Below are positions 23,035 to 34,681 of a stretch of 64,000 nt of DNA, piece by piece. Under the pieces are notes generated by a model that did not search any database, was not told the origin of the DNA, and saw only the letters and a program-made list of their open reading frames with translations. Source of the DNA: Erigeron canadensis. Lineage: Eukaryota > Streptophyta > Magnoliopsida > Asterales > Asteraceae. Position 1 is the first letter of the stretch; the number at the start of each line of letters is the position of its first letter. The position numbers and the translations under genes are program-made. The stretch is taken from assembly GCF_010389155.1 (NCBI RefSeq), contig NC_057765.1, forward strand, positions 43,977,559 through 44,041,558. The letters are read 5' to 3'.

Positions 23035-23482
23035 ATGGCTTCATCATCATCAAAGAAAAACGTTGACCGACCTCGTCTCACCGAGGATGTGAAAACACGA
23101 ATCATGGTCGATATCAATGAGGACACCCCCTTCAAAATGAACTCTCTGGGGTTCTGGGTTTCCTACGGAAGAAGAGACACCAATGCGACCAATGTCAGGA
23201 AATAGAAGCACCAGGTCGCAGGGTCTCGAAACACGAAGAGACATATTCTTATTTTCTGTAGGATGAGAGCAAAAGAGTGAAGAGGGTGATCGACAATGTT
23301 TTTAAGGCCGGTCACACGTTGACTGACCAATGCACTTGGGCAGAATCGTACCACGCCAACTGCGAAGAAGGCAAATCAACGTGGGAAGTGAAATGCCCAA
23401 AACACGACAAGTGGTGGGCCAATGAAACGGCTTACCGTGGATTAAGAAAAATGTCAATCAAAGATGATGACGATGAAAAGTA
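23035..23482 (+). pseudogene. broken ORF, right member of the divergent pair
   Basis: The frame from MASSSSKKNVDRPRLTED runs 56 codons to a TAG at 23203-23205. A second frame (about 23262-23482) continues GHTLTDQCTWAESYH and EVKCPKHDKWW and ends in an acidic tail, DDDDEK. TTCTTATTTTCTGTAG before the second part resembles a splice acceptor, but a matching donor would leave a very short intron. The GKSTWEVKCPKHDKWW stretch loosely recalls the C-terminal Trp pattern of Myb/NAM-associated transposon proteins. A poly(A)-type AATAAA follows near 23583. Confidence 0.4.
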
Positions 23483-23873
23483 ATCGTATCATTATTATGT
23501 ATTTTATGTTTTTTTCCCAGTATTGTCTTTTTTTCTATTGTATTGTCTTTTATTTTAAGTAATGTAATGTGTGTTTAATTATTAATAAAATGTGTTTTGT
23601 TTTTAGTTTTGTGTAAAAAAAATAAAATAATAAAATAGTGAATGAATAGCGAAGAAGTGGGGAAGAAATGGGTAATATAAGGAGGGAGGTGTTCTTGGAG
23701 AGAGAAACCTGATGAATTGTGAAAGAAGTGGGTAAGAAGTAGGGAAGAAGTAACTCCTATAAGGAGAGACCTAATAACCTATCGACCAATCATAACTTTT
23801 GATTTCTTAATGTTGACTTTTATTTTTAATTTTGACTTTAATTACACTTTTTTTGGAGGGCCTTTTCTATCAT

Positions 23874-24005
23874 TTAGGTAGAAACTGGAAGCAACCTCTC
23901 TACTTAGGTAGAGGTAAGGTCTACCTACATCTTAACCTCACCATACACCGTCGAGGTATTGGGACTCAAAACCCGCGGAAGACGGCACTGAGCAGTTACT
24001 TACTT
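23874..24005 (+). repeat. dispersed SINE-like repeat (GTAAGG...CTACATCTTA), copy 1
   Basis: The words CAACCTCTCTACTTAGG, CTACATCTTAAC, ATACACCGTCGAGGTATTGG and GCACTGAGCAGTTACT are shared with copies at 35517-35612, 41404-41475 and, inverted, 48525-48650. The GTAAGG-CTACATCTTA block resembles the 3' half of plant Au-type SINEs. Confidence 0.5.
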
Positions 24006-24009
24006 ACTT

Positions 24010-25290
24010 ACTTTTTTCTTTTACATCACAAATTTACACTTTCTACTCAATAATTTTAATATAATAAATCAATAATAATAGCTAATATATGTCTAATAAA
24101 ATAATACCTAATATTTATCAAATAAAATAATAACTAATATATATCTAATACGGAGTAGTATGTTCTATCATATAAACATAAAATTAATTAATTAAATCTA
24201 AATAAAATTTAACGTAAATATATTAAGATTTAAGAGTAATTGTACTATATTTTTTTTATTGAAGTGAAATAAACCAAATAAAATGATATTGATCTATTAT
24301 GATTTTTCAATGTTCAAATATCGTTAAGTATCTCACAATTTACAACTTTGATGAACATACTATATTTTGTAATATTCAAATATCGCAAAACATGTCACAA
24401 TAAACAACTTCAATCAATATATATTTTTAAAAATTATTTGAATGTAAAACACAAAGTGTTGATATGTAGATTAATTTTTTACTACTCAATATAATATATT
24501 ACATTTCAAACTATAACAAATTAACTCTAATACTGATAATATTATAAGTCCGTGTATTAGACACGAGCCTAAAATCTAGTAATAATAAATAAAATAACAA
24601 TAACAATAATAATAATAATAACTCAAATAATGCTAGGAACGGTACTTTTATCTTTCATATAATATGTTTTTGTATCCAAAAAGTAGTGGGAGCACAACTT
24701 GTATCTAGACTCTTATCCAACTTTATGTAAAAACTATTTATATTAAATGAAATAATAATACTAAGGGAAAATAATTCGTACTGCCATGTTAAAAAAGTTA
24801 AAAATTAAACCTTTAAATTTGATAAACATACAAAACTCCCCTAAATTTTACATAATTCTCTCTGCTTTACCTAAGATAGATACTGCATGTTTTACATAAC
24901 ATTTCCCTTAATACTAATACTACTACTAATAATAAAAATAATAATACGTCTTGTAAGAAAAACTCATAATGCATATGGCATGAATAAAAAAAAAGCTAAA
25001 AGGATAAAATGATTTGATTAGTGAGAAGATGTAGGTGTTCGTAAATTTTTGTTTATAGCTAATTTGTAAGTCTAACATCTCATTATTTTTGTATATCTGT
25101 TATTAATAATCTTCATTTCAATATATTTTAATAACAAAAGTACGAACATACATTGATGAAATCTATACTACATAAAATAAATATCGGATTTGAGTCTTAA
25201 ATTTAGATTTTCAACCACTTTACTATATAATGGTGAAGCATTTTATGTACACTAAACTGTAAAATGTAAATCATGAACCGTAACAAGGGA
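24010..25290. other. AT-rich intergenic DNA
   Basis: Very AT-rich with TAATAA runs. No gene or clear element was seen. Confidence 0.5.
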
Positions 25291-25295
25291 TTAAA

Positions 25296-25405
25296 AATAA
25301 AAACTCCATGGTGCGTCACTCAAGAGAGTCAAACTCGTGACCTGTGGTAAAACCGAGGATGACTACAAGCCTACAAACAATTGGTCTAGCCTTTATTGTA
25401 AATTT
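25296..25405 (-). mobile_element. tRNA-derived SINE-like head
   Basis: Minus-strand words GGCTAGACCAATTG and GGTCACGAGTTTGACTC resemble degenerate box A and box B with pol III spacing. It is not a cloverleaf tRNA. Limits are uncertain. Confidence 0.3.
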
Positions 25406-26322
25406 TATTAGAATTATGATTATTTTTACCTTTTCATTTAATATTTATATTATTTACATATCATTTTTATATTAAAGTATTTTAGCAAATTATAAATAAA
25501 CACATTTTTTTTCTGTGTGTGTTAAATAATCCGGCGAATTGAAGTCGTCACTCGTCAGGTGCCGGCCACCATCACTTTTGACACGGGTATTTTAATTTTA
25601 TGTACATTTTAATTTAATTTTGTGATAAATTATCTACTATTATTGTGTATTACACGGGTATTTTTTTAATACTTAAAAATAGTCTCGACACCATAAATGT
25701 GGCTGATTAAATATAATATCTACATTAATCAAAAGTATATTTTGTGTAATAATTTTGACAGAAAATGAAGAAAATGGTGATGTTGACACCAATGTCATGA
25801 TTTTTGCTGTTAATTACTTATAATTAAAAAAAAATATCGAAAATGAAAGAAAGCAAGTGTTATAATGGTGTAGAAAGCGCCACCTGGTATAACATAGAGA
25901 TAGGTGGATGTCAAAATCAAAGTGGTCAATACCCTGATGTATGAGACCGCCGATTTTTGGCCGTGAAGGCGGATATTTTTTCAAGTTAATATCAGATAAA
26001 GTTAAAAAGATTAATGGTTAAGATTTAATATTCATCTTTGATTTTAATCCAAAGAGGTTTTTTCAACTTGACCTATCAAGTTGAAATAACTTAAGCAGAT
26101 CTCTACCATATTTTAATAGTTGTGTACAATAAGGTTTTGAAACCTCGACCATTTAATATTTCTCTTTTACAGTTGATTGTAAAGAGCCAAGCAATATCAA
26201 AGTTACTGAATACTTCACAATAACCATTTACACTAATGAGTGTTTATTAAAACCAAAATTGGTAATATTATCATATTTCCAATTCTTTTAATGTCATAGT
26301 GGTATATATATATATAAGAGAT

Positions 26323-26469
26323 GGGAATATGAGACTGTCGGGAATCTAAGTTTAGGTGTGAAATAATAACATATTGTTTTTTTAATCCACAAAAATCACG
26401 GGGGCAACTTTATATTATTATATGAGGGTTCCACACCTAAGTTTAGGTGTCGGACAGCTTTATATTCCC
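26323..26469. mobile_element. hairpin MITE A in an (AT)n tract
   Basis: GGGAATATGAGACTGTC opens and GACAGCTTTATATTCCC closes it, with TAAGTTTAGGTGTG mirrored inside. TA repeats flank both sides. No ORF is present. Confidence 0.55.
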
Positions 26470-26500
26470 TTTTTCCATATATATATATATCATATATATA

Positions 26501-26687
26501 GGGAAAAGTGAATATAAGACTGTCTGACACTTAAGTATGGGTGTGGAATCCCTCACATACAAATTTTTTAATATTTCTTGATTAATTAATAAATACTTGG
26601 GCCCCCATTAATTTTATAGATTAAAAAAATAATATGTGATTGTTCCACACCTAAGCTTAGGTACCTAACAGTCTTATATTCTCATCC

Positions 26688-26689
<2 letters not shown>
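26501..26689. mobile_element. hairpin MITE B, related to A
   Basis: It opens GTGAATATAAGACTGTC and closes AACAGTCTTATATTC, and carries the same GGTGTGGAA motif as copy A. The flanks are (AT)n on both sides, the right one 33 bp long. Confidence 0.55.

Positions 26690-26722
<33 letters not shown>
26690..26722. repeat. (AT)n microsatellite
   Basis: A pure AT run bordering hairpin MITE B. Confidence 0.9.
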
Positions 26723-26726
<4 letters not shown>

Positions 26727-27212
26727 ACGCGTAGAGTACTCCATCTTGCGCGAGATGATAAAAAAAGAGTCTCGTCTATCGATTAATAGCGGATTATAAC
26801 ATATATTATTGTCATATACATAAGATTGATTTGCTAACTAGTGTCCCAAGATCACTGATATAATGCATTTAATTAAGTCAATTTTATTTTTTTTTATTAA
26901 AAAAATCATATATTTAAGATTCATATAAAATGATAATTATCAAATTGAATTAGTGATTAGAAATGTAATTTTTTTTTGTAATTTAAGAAATCCAAACTTC
27001 ATTTAATGCACCAAAACTAGCTATCAAATCCTTATATATATTGATAATAAATAATAATAGGAGTAATAATAATAACAACAATATCTTTTGTAATATTTTT
27101 TGAATTTCTAATAGTGTGATTTTTTTTTAAGTATTTAACATATTTCATTCCACTTAAAACTTTTTTACATAGGAATAGAAGACAAACGGGCAACAAGTTG
27201 TGCCGCTAACCC

Positions 27213-27533
27213 CCCTACAAGAAAAATGTTGATTAGTGACGAAAAATATTTGGTCACTAATTTATTAAAATGACCAAATTTTCGTCACTAACAATCAAAA
27301 TTTGGTAACTATTGTGGTTAGTTACCAAATTTTGAGTGGTCACTTTTCGTCACTAAATGTCCGTCACTAATTTTGTTTAGAAATAAAAAAATGTTATTTT
27401 TTGGTCACTAATTTTGTTTAATGACCAAATTAAGTGACCATTTTTTTTAATGATAATTAAATAATGTTATTAGTGACAAAATTCTAGTTGTTACCAAGAA
27501 AAATGGTCACTAATTAACATTTTTCTTGTGATG
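27213..27533. mobile_element. CACTA-type MITE, 321 bp
   Basis: The ends read CCCTACAAGAAAAATGTT and, inverted, CATCACAAGAAAAATGTT, one or two changes from the CACTACAAGAAA end of CACTA (En/Spm) elements. The interior is built from the word TTAGTGAC / GGTCACTAA on both strands. No ORF is present and no clear three-base duplication was seen. Confidence 0.6.
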
Positions 27534-28298
27534 TCTTTTTTATATAGAAAAATCAAAACGTTTAAAAAAGTACATTCATTCATGTATAAAAATGATGTTT
27601 TAATATAATAATAATAATGGCATAAACTATTCCGTAGAAATGTAGAATAACTAGCTAGCTAGTATATAGTTATTGTGTATGTAGGCGTCGTCGTTAGACT
27701 CGAAACGTCAAACAAAAACTTAATATAAGAATTTTTTTGATCCACAGAGAGTTGGAGACCCCCCGCCTTCAATAAATGATCGCCCTAATTAGTAGTTTAT
27801 ATATGACGAATTTGGAAAGTAGTACGAGTAATATATTAACTTTTAAAAAATGATAATGGCAGTCCTAACGGTTGTCATTAATACTTTATTACATGCATAA
27901 AAAGTAGTATTTTATATATAAAAAAACCATTCTCTAAATTTTTACATAACAAGGTACAAATTTTAATACACCCAAATAACTGCTGTCATTAACGAAACCC
28001 CTAACTTTTTTATTTTAAAAAAATTAAAAATATTTTTGAATAAAGCTTTTTTTTAAAAAAACAAGCATTCGCGAAATCACAATAACTTTTTATTTATTTA
28101 ATTTTACGCCAAAGTCTTACAAATGGTCTAACGTCCAATTAAATTGAAATCTTATTATAATTTTTTTTAAAATTTTTCTATAAATACGTCTCTTACTGAG
28201 CTGATTAGCTGATTCAGTACCTTTTTTGTGAGTGAAAAATTGTCTTTTTGTAGATTTATTTTTTTTATAAATTTTTTGATTTTGTCCCTTATTCATTA

Positions 28299-29252
28299 GA
28301 GCACCCTCAATGGTCACTTCCAATACTAACCAATATACTGTCACATTAGCGCCACATCAGAAAAATATTTTTCCAATACATTTTCTTCAATTCATACTTA
28401 GGGATGAAAAACAAACCCGTACCCCTGGGATATCCAAAACCCGACATTTTTGGGTTGGGTCCGGAATCGAGTATGGGGATGGTTTTGAAATTTTTTGCGG
28501 GTTCGGGTCCGGGTCCGGTATTGGTTGAAAATCCGCATACCCGAGCCCGTATACCCGGCCCGTATATGTTATATTACATATTAATAACAATACGTTTATT
28601 TGATATTTCCAATTAATTTGAATAACATGAAATGTTAACTTAATAATATTATGTTTCTTAACCAAATCAACATTACATATCTGAACGTCCTCGACTTACA
28701 AGCTAATTTGCTCAATTTCTTTGCGTGATTGATTTGGCAATAAGCTACATGTCATTCTTGTAATATTAGTTGGTCTATTATTTGCCCATTTGCCACTGTT
28801 ATAGCTAATATCCCGTACAATATTTATATGGTTAGTAACTTAGTATAGAGTTTTAAATTTTTTACAATAATGGGTCCTCGATTACCTGTGGGGAAACCCA
28901 AAACCCGATGGTTAGTAAGTAAATAGGGACCCGTCAGGTCCGGGTTTGGGACGAGGATTCTTAATTGGGTCCGGGTCCGAGATTACCTAAACCCGACCCG
29001 TTGTCATCCCTATTCATACCTAATAACCCAATGCAATCCAATACACTCTAAAATATTTATTTTACAACTTTTAATTTAACAAACAAACAATGGTGTGGAC
29101 CATATTGGACCAAAATACACTTGATGCTCCGTATTCACCACCACGGAAGGGACCAATACGCAATTCAATACACTCGAATACGACCACACTCAATGGTGTG
29201 GGCCGTATCGGATGTTGAATATGGTCATCGTATTAGTACATTACGGATGCTC
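28299..29252. mobile_element. Tourist-like MITE interrupted by a hAT-type element
   Basis: The left end GAGCACCCTCAATGG and right end ATTACGGATGCTC are inverted partners, with TTA directly outside both (28296-28298, 29253-29255), a PIF/Harbinger-type duplication. Removing the nested 28398-29019 leaves about 330 bp, a usual MITE size, with repeated CCAATAC / GTATTGG words on both arms. Confidence 0.75.
28398..29011. mobile_element. hAT-type element nested in the MITE, 8-bp TSD
   Basis: The ends are TTAGGGATG and CATCCCT, and ATTCATAC lies immediately outside both (28390-28397, 29012-29019). An 8-bp duplication with [T/C]AGGGATG ends indicates hAT. The interior has GGGTCCGGGTCCGG and ACCCGACCCG words at both ends. 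No transposase is present; ORFs across it are GC-composition artefacts. Confidence 0.8.
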
Positions 29253-29504
29253 TTATAGTCCCAAATAATAACTTGAAACTCGCATAGATGGATATGATGG
29301 ATAAAATATTCAACAAAACATCGGATTTTTTTTTAAAAAAGGGAATATATCTTCCTCTTCCTATTAATACATACATTTTATATTATCCCAGCCTAACATG
29401 GTATCATGGAATCATATATATGTTATTAATAAAACATGGTGGACACTCTTCAAACTAGTAACATGTAAGGATTTCATTTCCAAAAAACCAAGAAATATAT
29501 ATAT

Positions 29505-29865
29505 GGATCTTATTTTGAGAAACTTTTTTTATAATAACTGTGAGAACTTTTAAATTTTATATTGGATCATATGTTTTTTTTTGTTCATTCACATGTGAAA
29601 CGTTATAAAAATATATATCGTAGAAGAAAAAAAATTTCAAAACCTTATTTATAGTCATTTGTCACATGTGAACAGAAAACGTGAACAAATTCATTCACAA
29701 GCTCACAAAAAACTATTTTGAAGGTTTCTTAAAAAAATTTCTTCTACAATATACATTTTTATATCATTTCACATGTGAATGAACAAAAAAAAAACATGTG
29801 AACAAACATATATGTTAAGAGCTCTCATGGTTCTTACAAAAAAATTGGTTCTCAAAATAAGGAAA
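29505..29865. mobile_element. hairpin MITE C in an (AT)n tract
   Basis: CTTATTTTGAGAAAC opens and GTTCTCAAAATAAGG closes a long imperfect palindrome. Mirrored words include TTCATTCACATGTGAA with TTCACATGTGAATGAA. (AT)n lies on both sides. Confidence 0.6.
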
Positions 29866-29887
29866 CTATATATATATATATATATAT

Positions 29888-30252
29888 GGACAATCAAATA
29901 AGAACAGTCTTAAAATAAGAACGGTGATAACACTTAAAAACATCATTTTGATGCATTAAAAGTTCATAGTGCTTAACTAATTATCATTATTTAAGTGTAT
30001 AACAACACATTGGTCTGTCAAAATCAAGAAAATCATGTTTTTTGTTTTGTGCATCCATCTTGGATGCATATTCTTCAAAATAATGCATCTACCAAAAAAC
30101 GTGATTTTTTCGATTTAGACGGATCAACGTGTTGTTAAACACTTAAATAATGATAATTAGTTATGCACTATGTTAGTTTTATGGACTTTTAATGCATCAA
30201 AATAATGTTTTTTAAGTGTTTTCACCGTTCTTATTTTAAAATTGTTCTCACT
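29888..30252. mobile_element. hairpin MITE D in an (AT)n tract
   Basis: The arms of about 170 bp are inverted copies: TAAAATAAGAACGGTGA with TCACCGTTCTTATTTTA, and ATAATGATAATTAGTTA with AACTAATTATCATTATT. It is bordered by (TA)n on both sides. Confidence 0.65.
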
Positions 30253-30422
30253 GATATATACTGATATATATATATATATATATATATATGCAGTTCGATC
30301 TTGGTGGTTGAACAAATATTATAAATACTTAAAAATATCTTTTTCTTAAAACATATTATGGTTAAGAATATAAAATGTCAATATATTTTTTCATTTGTAT
30401 ACAATTGCACCATGTACATTTA

Positions 30423-30728
30423 GGGGGTGTTTGGTATGATGGAATGGAAAGGGGAGAAAAGAAATAAAAAGATTTCCTTAATTTGTTTACAATGAAGAAA
30501 GGGAATGAGAATGGAGAAAGGAGAATCAATTCCATAATTTTTTTTTTTCAAGATGTTATATGTATTAAATTTATTATAATTTAAAAATTAATTTTTTTCA
30601 TATATCCATTTTATGTGGGTATCAAACATCGTAATTCATTCTCTTTCCAAATAATTATTCTCTTTCTCACTATTTTCATTCTTTATAACATTTTCATTTT
30701 CTATGATTCCTTTTTACCAAACATTTCC
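30423..30728. mobile_element. GGGTGTTTGGTA MITE, copy 1 (306 bp)
   Basis: It opens GGGGGTGTTTGGTATG and closes TTTACCAAACATTTCC, with TTA on both sides (30420-30422, 30729-30731). The purine-rich left arm (GGAATGAGAATGG) mirrors the pyrimidine-rich right arm. The same family occurs at 62051-62450. Confidence 0.65.
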
Positions 30729-31551
30729 TTAAAAAATTGTTTTAAATACCCGATCAACTTTCAAAAACCTTAGACATTATATGGTATATCTATTTCCAGT
30801 TATGGGGTTGTCCACTGGCACTGAGTTGTATATTATCATTATTATGTACCTAGTATTTTGATTCATATATACACATTCACCTTTAAAAATAAAAAAAACT
30901 GATTGATCATATTATAAATGTGTGGAAAGAAAGAACGGAAAATGATATAGAGACGAAAAATTAAAGAAGAGAAATATGCGAATACCAAAAATATCACTTC
31001 ACTTTACATAATATTCATTTAAATTAATTTTAATAAATTTTTCTTTATATGTACTATTCTTTAAAAATATATAGGTTTTGCTAAACGAAACCTTAAGTGC
31101 TTTCATTAATGTGCATTAAATAGTTGTACATTTATCATAACATTCAGAGGGTGGTCTTTTAATATGGATTGGTATAATTTTTTTATGCACGTTAAGTGAA
31201 TCATGAGCTTAACAAAAACTAAAAGTACTTGTACATTAACTTCATTTACTTTTTGAAGAGTGGTATTTTGATTCTGACTTAACCTTTCTCCAAAGGGAAA
31301 CTTCTTTTCTCGTATCCAATCATTCGACACTTTATGCATAATTTCTTCAACATAGAATCACCGTCCTTTAACATAGAACTTGTGATAGAAATGTAAGGCT
31401 TCAGCTTTTATGATTTTGCAATATTCCATTACAACCCTTGCAAGTTAAGGTGTTAGCGAAAGCGCAAATCGCTTTTCCAATCCAATTTCTTGTCAATTTA
31501 ACTTGTCTACTTTCAAGTTTTCTTCTTTTAAAACTGAATACTAGTACCATC

Positions 31552-32156
31552 CAGGCCCGGTCTTGGGCAAGTGCGAAAGGCTCAATTGAACAGGGCACCA
31601 AAAAGTAAGGGACACCAAATTTTGTATACAATACGTCACTGAGTCACTCTATATATTGATATATTAAATTAATTTTGCAGCTAAAGATATATCTATAGGC
31701 AAAAGATGTTGTTGTTATCATATATATTAAAGTCCACTAGTCCATCAATTATCAATTATATTATTGTTTTATTATTATACCATACATAATAATCTCATCC
31801 TATATTTTTTGACGTTAATATATGCAGATAGTCGCAAAGAGTAAATACGCAAACTGGAAGTGTTCATTGTTCAAACATATATATTGATTTATATATTTTG
31901 ATTAATTTTTTTATGTGAGACTTAAACAACTTATGGTATTAATTATCAAAACTTAAATTTTGATGCATTTAAAAATAAGTTAGAAAACTTTGCTATAGTT
32001 ATTTTATATTTTCGAACGACATTATTGTTATGGTTGTTTTGATACCTTTTTATATATACTTACTATACTTCAGCCGTTAATGACAAATTTTGACGTTTAA
32101 TGGGCACCATTAATATATTATCGAGCTGGGCACCCAAAATTTATGGCACGGGCCTG
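31552..32156. mobile_element. hAT-type element, 605 bp
   Basis: The ends are CAGGCCCG and CGGGCCTG. GTACCATC (31544-31551) and GTACCATA (32157-32164) flank it, a 7-of-8 match. CAGG...CCTG ends and an 8-bp duplication are hAT features. GGGCACC and GGGACACC words lie near both ends. No intact ORF was found. Confidence 0.65.
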
Positions 32157-32396
32157 GTACCATATATCCTTAGATATATATATATATATATATATCCAGA
32201 TGTATTCTTGTTTGGCATATATGCTCATATATTAGTTCATTCAGGCAAATTGATTAAACCATATACTTTTTTGGATATGTTTGACAAAAGTAGTTATAGA
32301 TGTAGTTGATATTAGTAACTTTTAATTGTAACCTTTAGTTTGAGTTATAAGTTATAGCTTTTAAGTAAAATTATTAGCTATAATTTTAATTTTTAA

Positions 32397-32652
32397 AGGT
32401 GTTTGGTATGGTAACTGTAGTTGCAACTTCATGAAGTATTTGTATAAATTTTAAAAGTTTTATCCAAACTAAAAGCTCTTGAAACGCTACTTCAACCAGT
32501 ATTTCATTTTGAAGTTTTTAATTTAAAATAAAAGTTTAAACTAGTTGCACCCAAACAATGCTTTTAACAAAATAGAAGCTTAATTATTGTTTAAAATTAA
32601 AAGTTAAATCTCTTAAAAAACTACTGAAATGCTCTTGCCAGACATCCCTTCC
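32397..32652. mobile_element. possible GGTGTTTGGTA-type MITE
   Basis: It starts GGTGTTTGGTATGG and ends near GCCAGACATCCC, with AAAAGTTT / AAACTTTT words mirrored inside. The ends pair poorly and no duplication is clear. Confidence 0.3.
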
Positions 32653-33052
32653 ATATTTCGATCTTATATTTATACAATTATTATGCGTTTCGTTCATTTA
32701 ATGTTGTTCATTTGGGTTTGTGTTTGTTTGTTTGTGTGTTGATAAACCCAAATCAACACTACAAATTATATTGCATTTGTTCACACTTTTAGGTGAGTGT
32801 GAACAAATTAAAAATTTTGTCACGCTTTTTAGTGTGTAAAAATATATTGAATTAAAAGTGTGTGGAAATTTCTCTACACTGAAAAGTGTGTAGAAATAAA
32901 AGTTCACACTTTTTAGTGTGAATTTTCATAATTATTTTGTCACATTTCATTTGTTCGAACAAGATCATATGATAACGCTCGAGTTCAAATGCAAATGTTT
33001 TTATGCTATTTCCATATATATGACGTTTTCGATTCATATTCATTTGTACACA

Positions 33053-33299
33053 CTAGCTAGCATGGTACTTGCACAATGCGGCGCCGGTAGCGGGGACGAC
33101 GGTTTAGTGGTGTCGGTGATGGTATTATTGGTGGTGGTGGTGTCAAGTGGTTTATGTTGATGCAAAAGTGATAGTGAAATATTTTAGAAGAAAATGACTT
33201 AAAGTGTTAATTATTAAATAAGGGTTTAGAGTGTAAATTAATTCATTAATGACAAATTTGATAATTTAAAAAAAAAAAAAACTTTTTCTATAGTGGTAT
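33053..33299 (-). mobile_element. non-autonomous Helitron-like element, copy 3
   Basis: On the minus strand it ends GCAAGTACCATGCTAGCTAG. It shares AATTTACACTCTAAACC, AATAATTAACACTTTAA and CCACTTGACAC with the copy at 37228-37496. Its 5' end is blurred. The ORF on the plus strand here is not coding. Confidence 0.4.
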
Positions 33300-33924
33300 T
33301 TTTTAAGTGTAATTTAGTACTTTTATATCTAAACATTTTTTAACACTTTTCAAAAATAAATGGTTGATAATAATTATGATGATTAGATTATAAATATAGT
33401 TGTACGTATAATGTATATACGTTGCCACTAAATTTTTATATTCCCTACTCAAACTCAACCGGAGTCGAAGGTCAAGGATTAACGGATGAAGCGAGAAATG
33501 TCAATGGTCAACGTTTTTGCTATAGTTGAAACACTTCACTTCTGCTATGTAAATGACTTTTGCTTGTCACATTGGCCACATCTCCATGAGGTATTCATAT
33601 TCATATACAGAAATGAGCCACAGCCGATATAATTCCAAAAAGAATCCACTTTTTTTTTTCTTTTTGTAGTTGTATGACTTTATATATAGAAAAATTAATT
33701 ATAATAAACTTAACAAAATCAGCCACAAATATCACTATTTGATCCTGTGAATAAACTTAGCGAAAATCAATTCACGATTAGATTAACGAACATCAAGTGA
33801 CAACTATACTACTTGTAACATGTACGACACAAATTAGAATCTATATGTATTTGAATCTCAAACAAAGCCAAACCAACTAGTAATTGGTCCAATGCCATCA
33901 TCAAATGCGCTATAATTTTATATA

Positions 33925-34150
33925 TTACTCAATATGTTGAGGTGGGGTATTTAATGACTTCAATAATGTGGAAGTTTTGAATTCAATTCCCACATGTGAC
34001 AAAAAATCAATAAATCGGGGTTTTATGCATGGTGAGTTTCCTCTTGTAGGTGGTCTTCGCCTCTTCGGATCTTGCACTCATGAAATGACAATGATCGGAT
34101 GGGTCAATGGCTAATTAGTGTTCCAACTCGCCATTAAAAGAAAAAAAAAA
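33925..34150 (+). mobile_element. SINE-like retroposon with A-rich tail
   Basis: A box B-like TTTTGAATTCAATTCCC is followed by GGTGGTCTTCGCCTC and CTCGCCATTAAAAG and then a run of ten or more A. A pol III-type box near the front and poly(A) at the end are SINE traits. The box A is unclear. Confidence 0.4.
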
Positions 34151-34389
34151 CATTTAAGGGCAACAAATTATATAATCATGCACTTACTCGCTCAATGTAA
34201 GTTGCATTATTCTCCAATGTATAGATTTTCAATCATCGCCACTGTACTTGAAAACAGAATGCACGTCTTAAGGACCATATAAAAATGATCTTTTGCGTAC
34301 GGTGCCCTCAGTTCGACGATTTGATCGAGCTAATTGACAACACAACTTGAACGATACAAAACATGTTAAAAACAATGATATCAAACCTA

Positions 34390-34681
34390 GGGATGAGCTT
34401 GAGCATTTGGACCAAAACTCGTGACCCGACCCGGAACCAACCCGAACCGACCTGCCCGTAATACTAACGGGCGGGGCCGTGGGTCACGTTTTTAGTGCAT
34501 TTGAGGGTCACGGGTTCGGCGGGTCGTGTCGGGCCAGCTCGGGCGACCCACCAAATCCGTGACCCGATCCAAACCGACCCGGACCTTCACGGGCCAGGTC
34601 ACGGTTTCATTTTGCATGCTTTCGTGGTTCGGACCGGGTTTTGCCGGGTCGGGCCGAGCTCGACCCATGCACATCCCTAAA
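34390..34681. mobile_element. hAT-type MITE rich in GGGTCG words
   Basis: The ends are TAGGGATG and CATCCCTA, and the interior has CGTGACCCG, GGGTCACG and CGGGCC on both strands. AAACC lies on both sides, but no clean 8-bp duplication is seen. It is related in style to the element at 28398-29011. Confidence 0.55.

Larger units (their letters stand above)
21509..23771 (+). mobile_element. PIF/Harbinger-like element, 2263 bp, with Myb-like ORF
   Basis: The terminal inverted repeats are GGTCCGTCCTTATAG and GGTCTCTCCTTATAG (13 of 15 match), and TAA lies directly outside both ends (21506-21508, 23772-23774). A three-base TAA/TTA duplication with G-rich ends is diagnostic of PIF/Harbinger. Autonomous members carry a Myb/SANT-like ORF and a DDE transposase. 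Here only a broken Myb-like ORF and two further small ORFs are seen and no transposase, so the copy is non-autonomous. Confidence 0.82.

Noticed and set aside
27213..27533. CRISPR-like regular array from repeated GGTCACTAA words
   Set aside because: Spacing is irregular, both strands are used, and the ends are CACTA-type TIRs in a plant genome.
28387..28665. Overlapping ORFs on both strands with Gly/Pro-rich translations
   Set aside because: They lie in the GGGTCCGG-rich ends of a hAT-type element and arise from composition.
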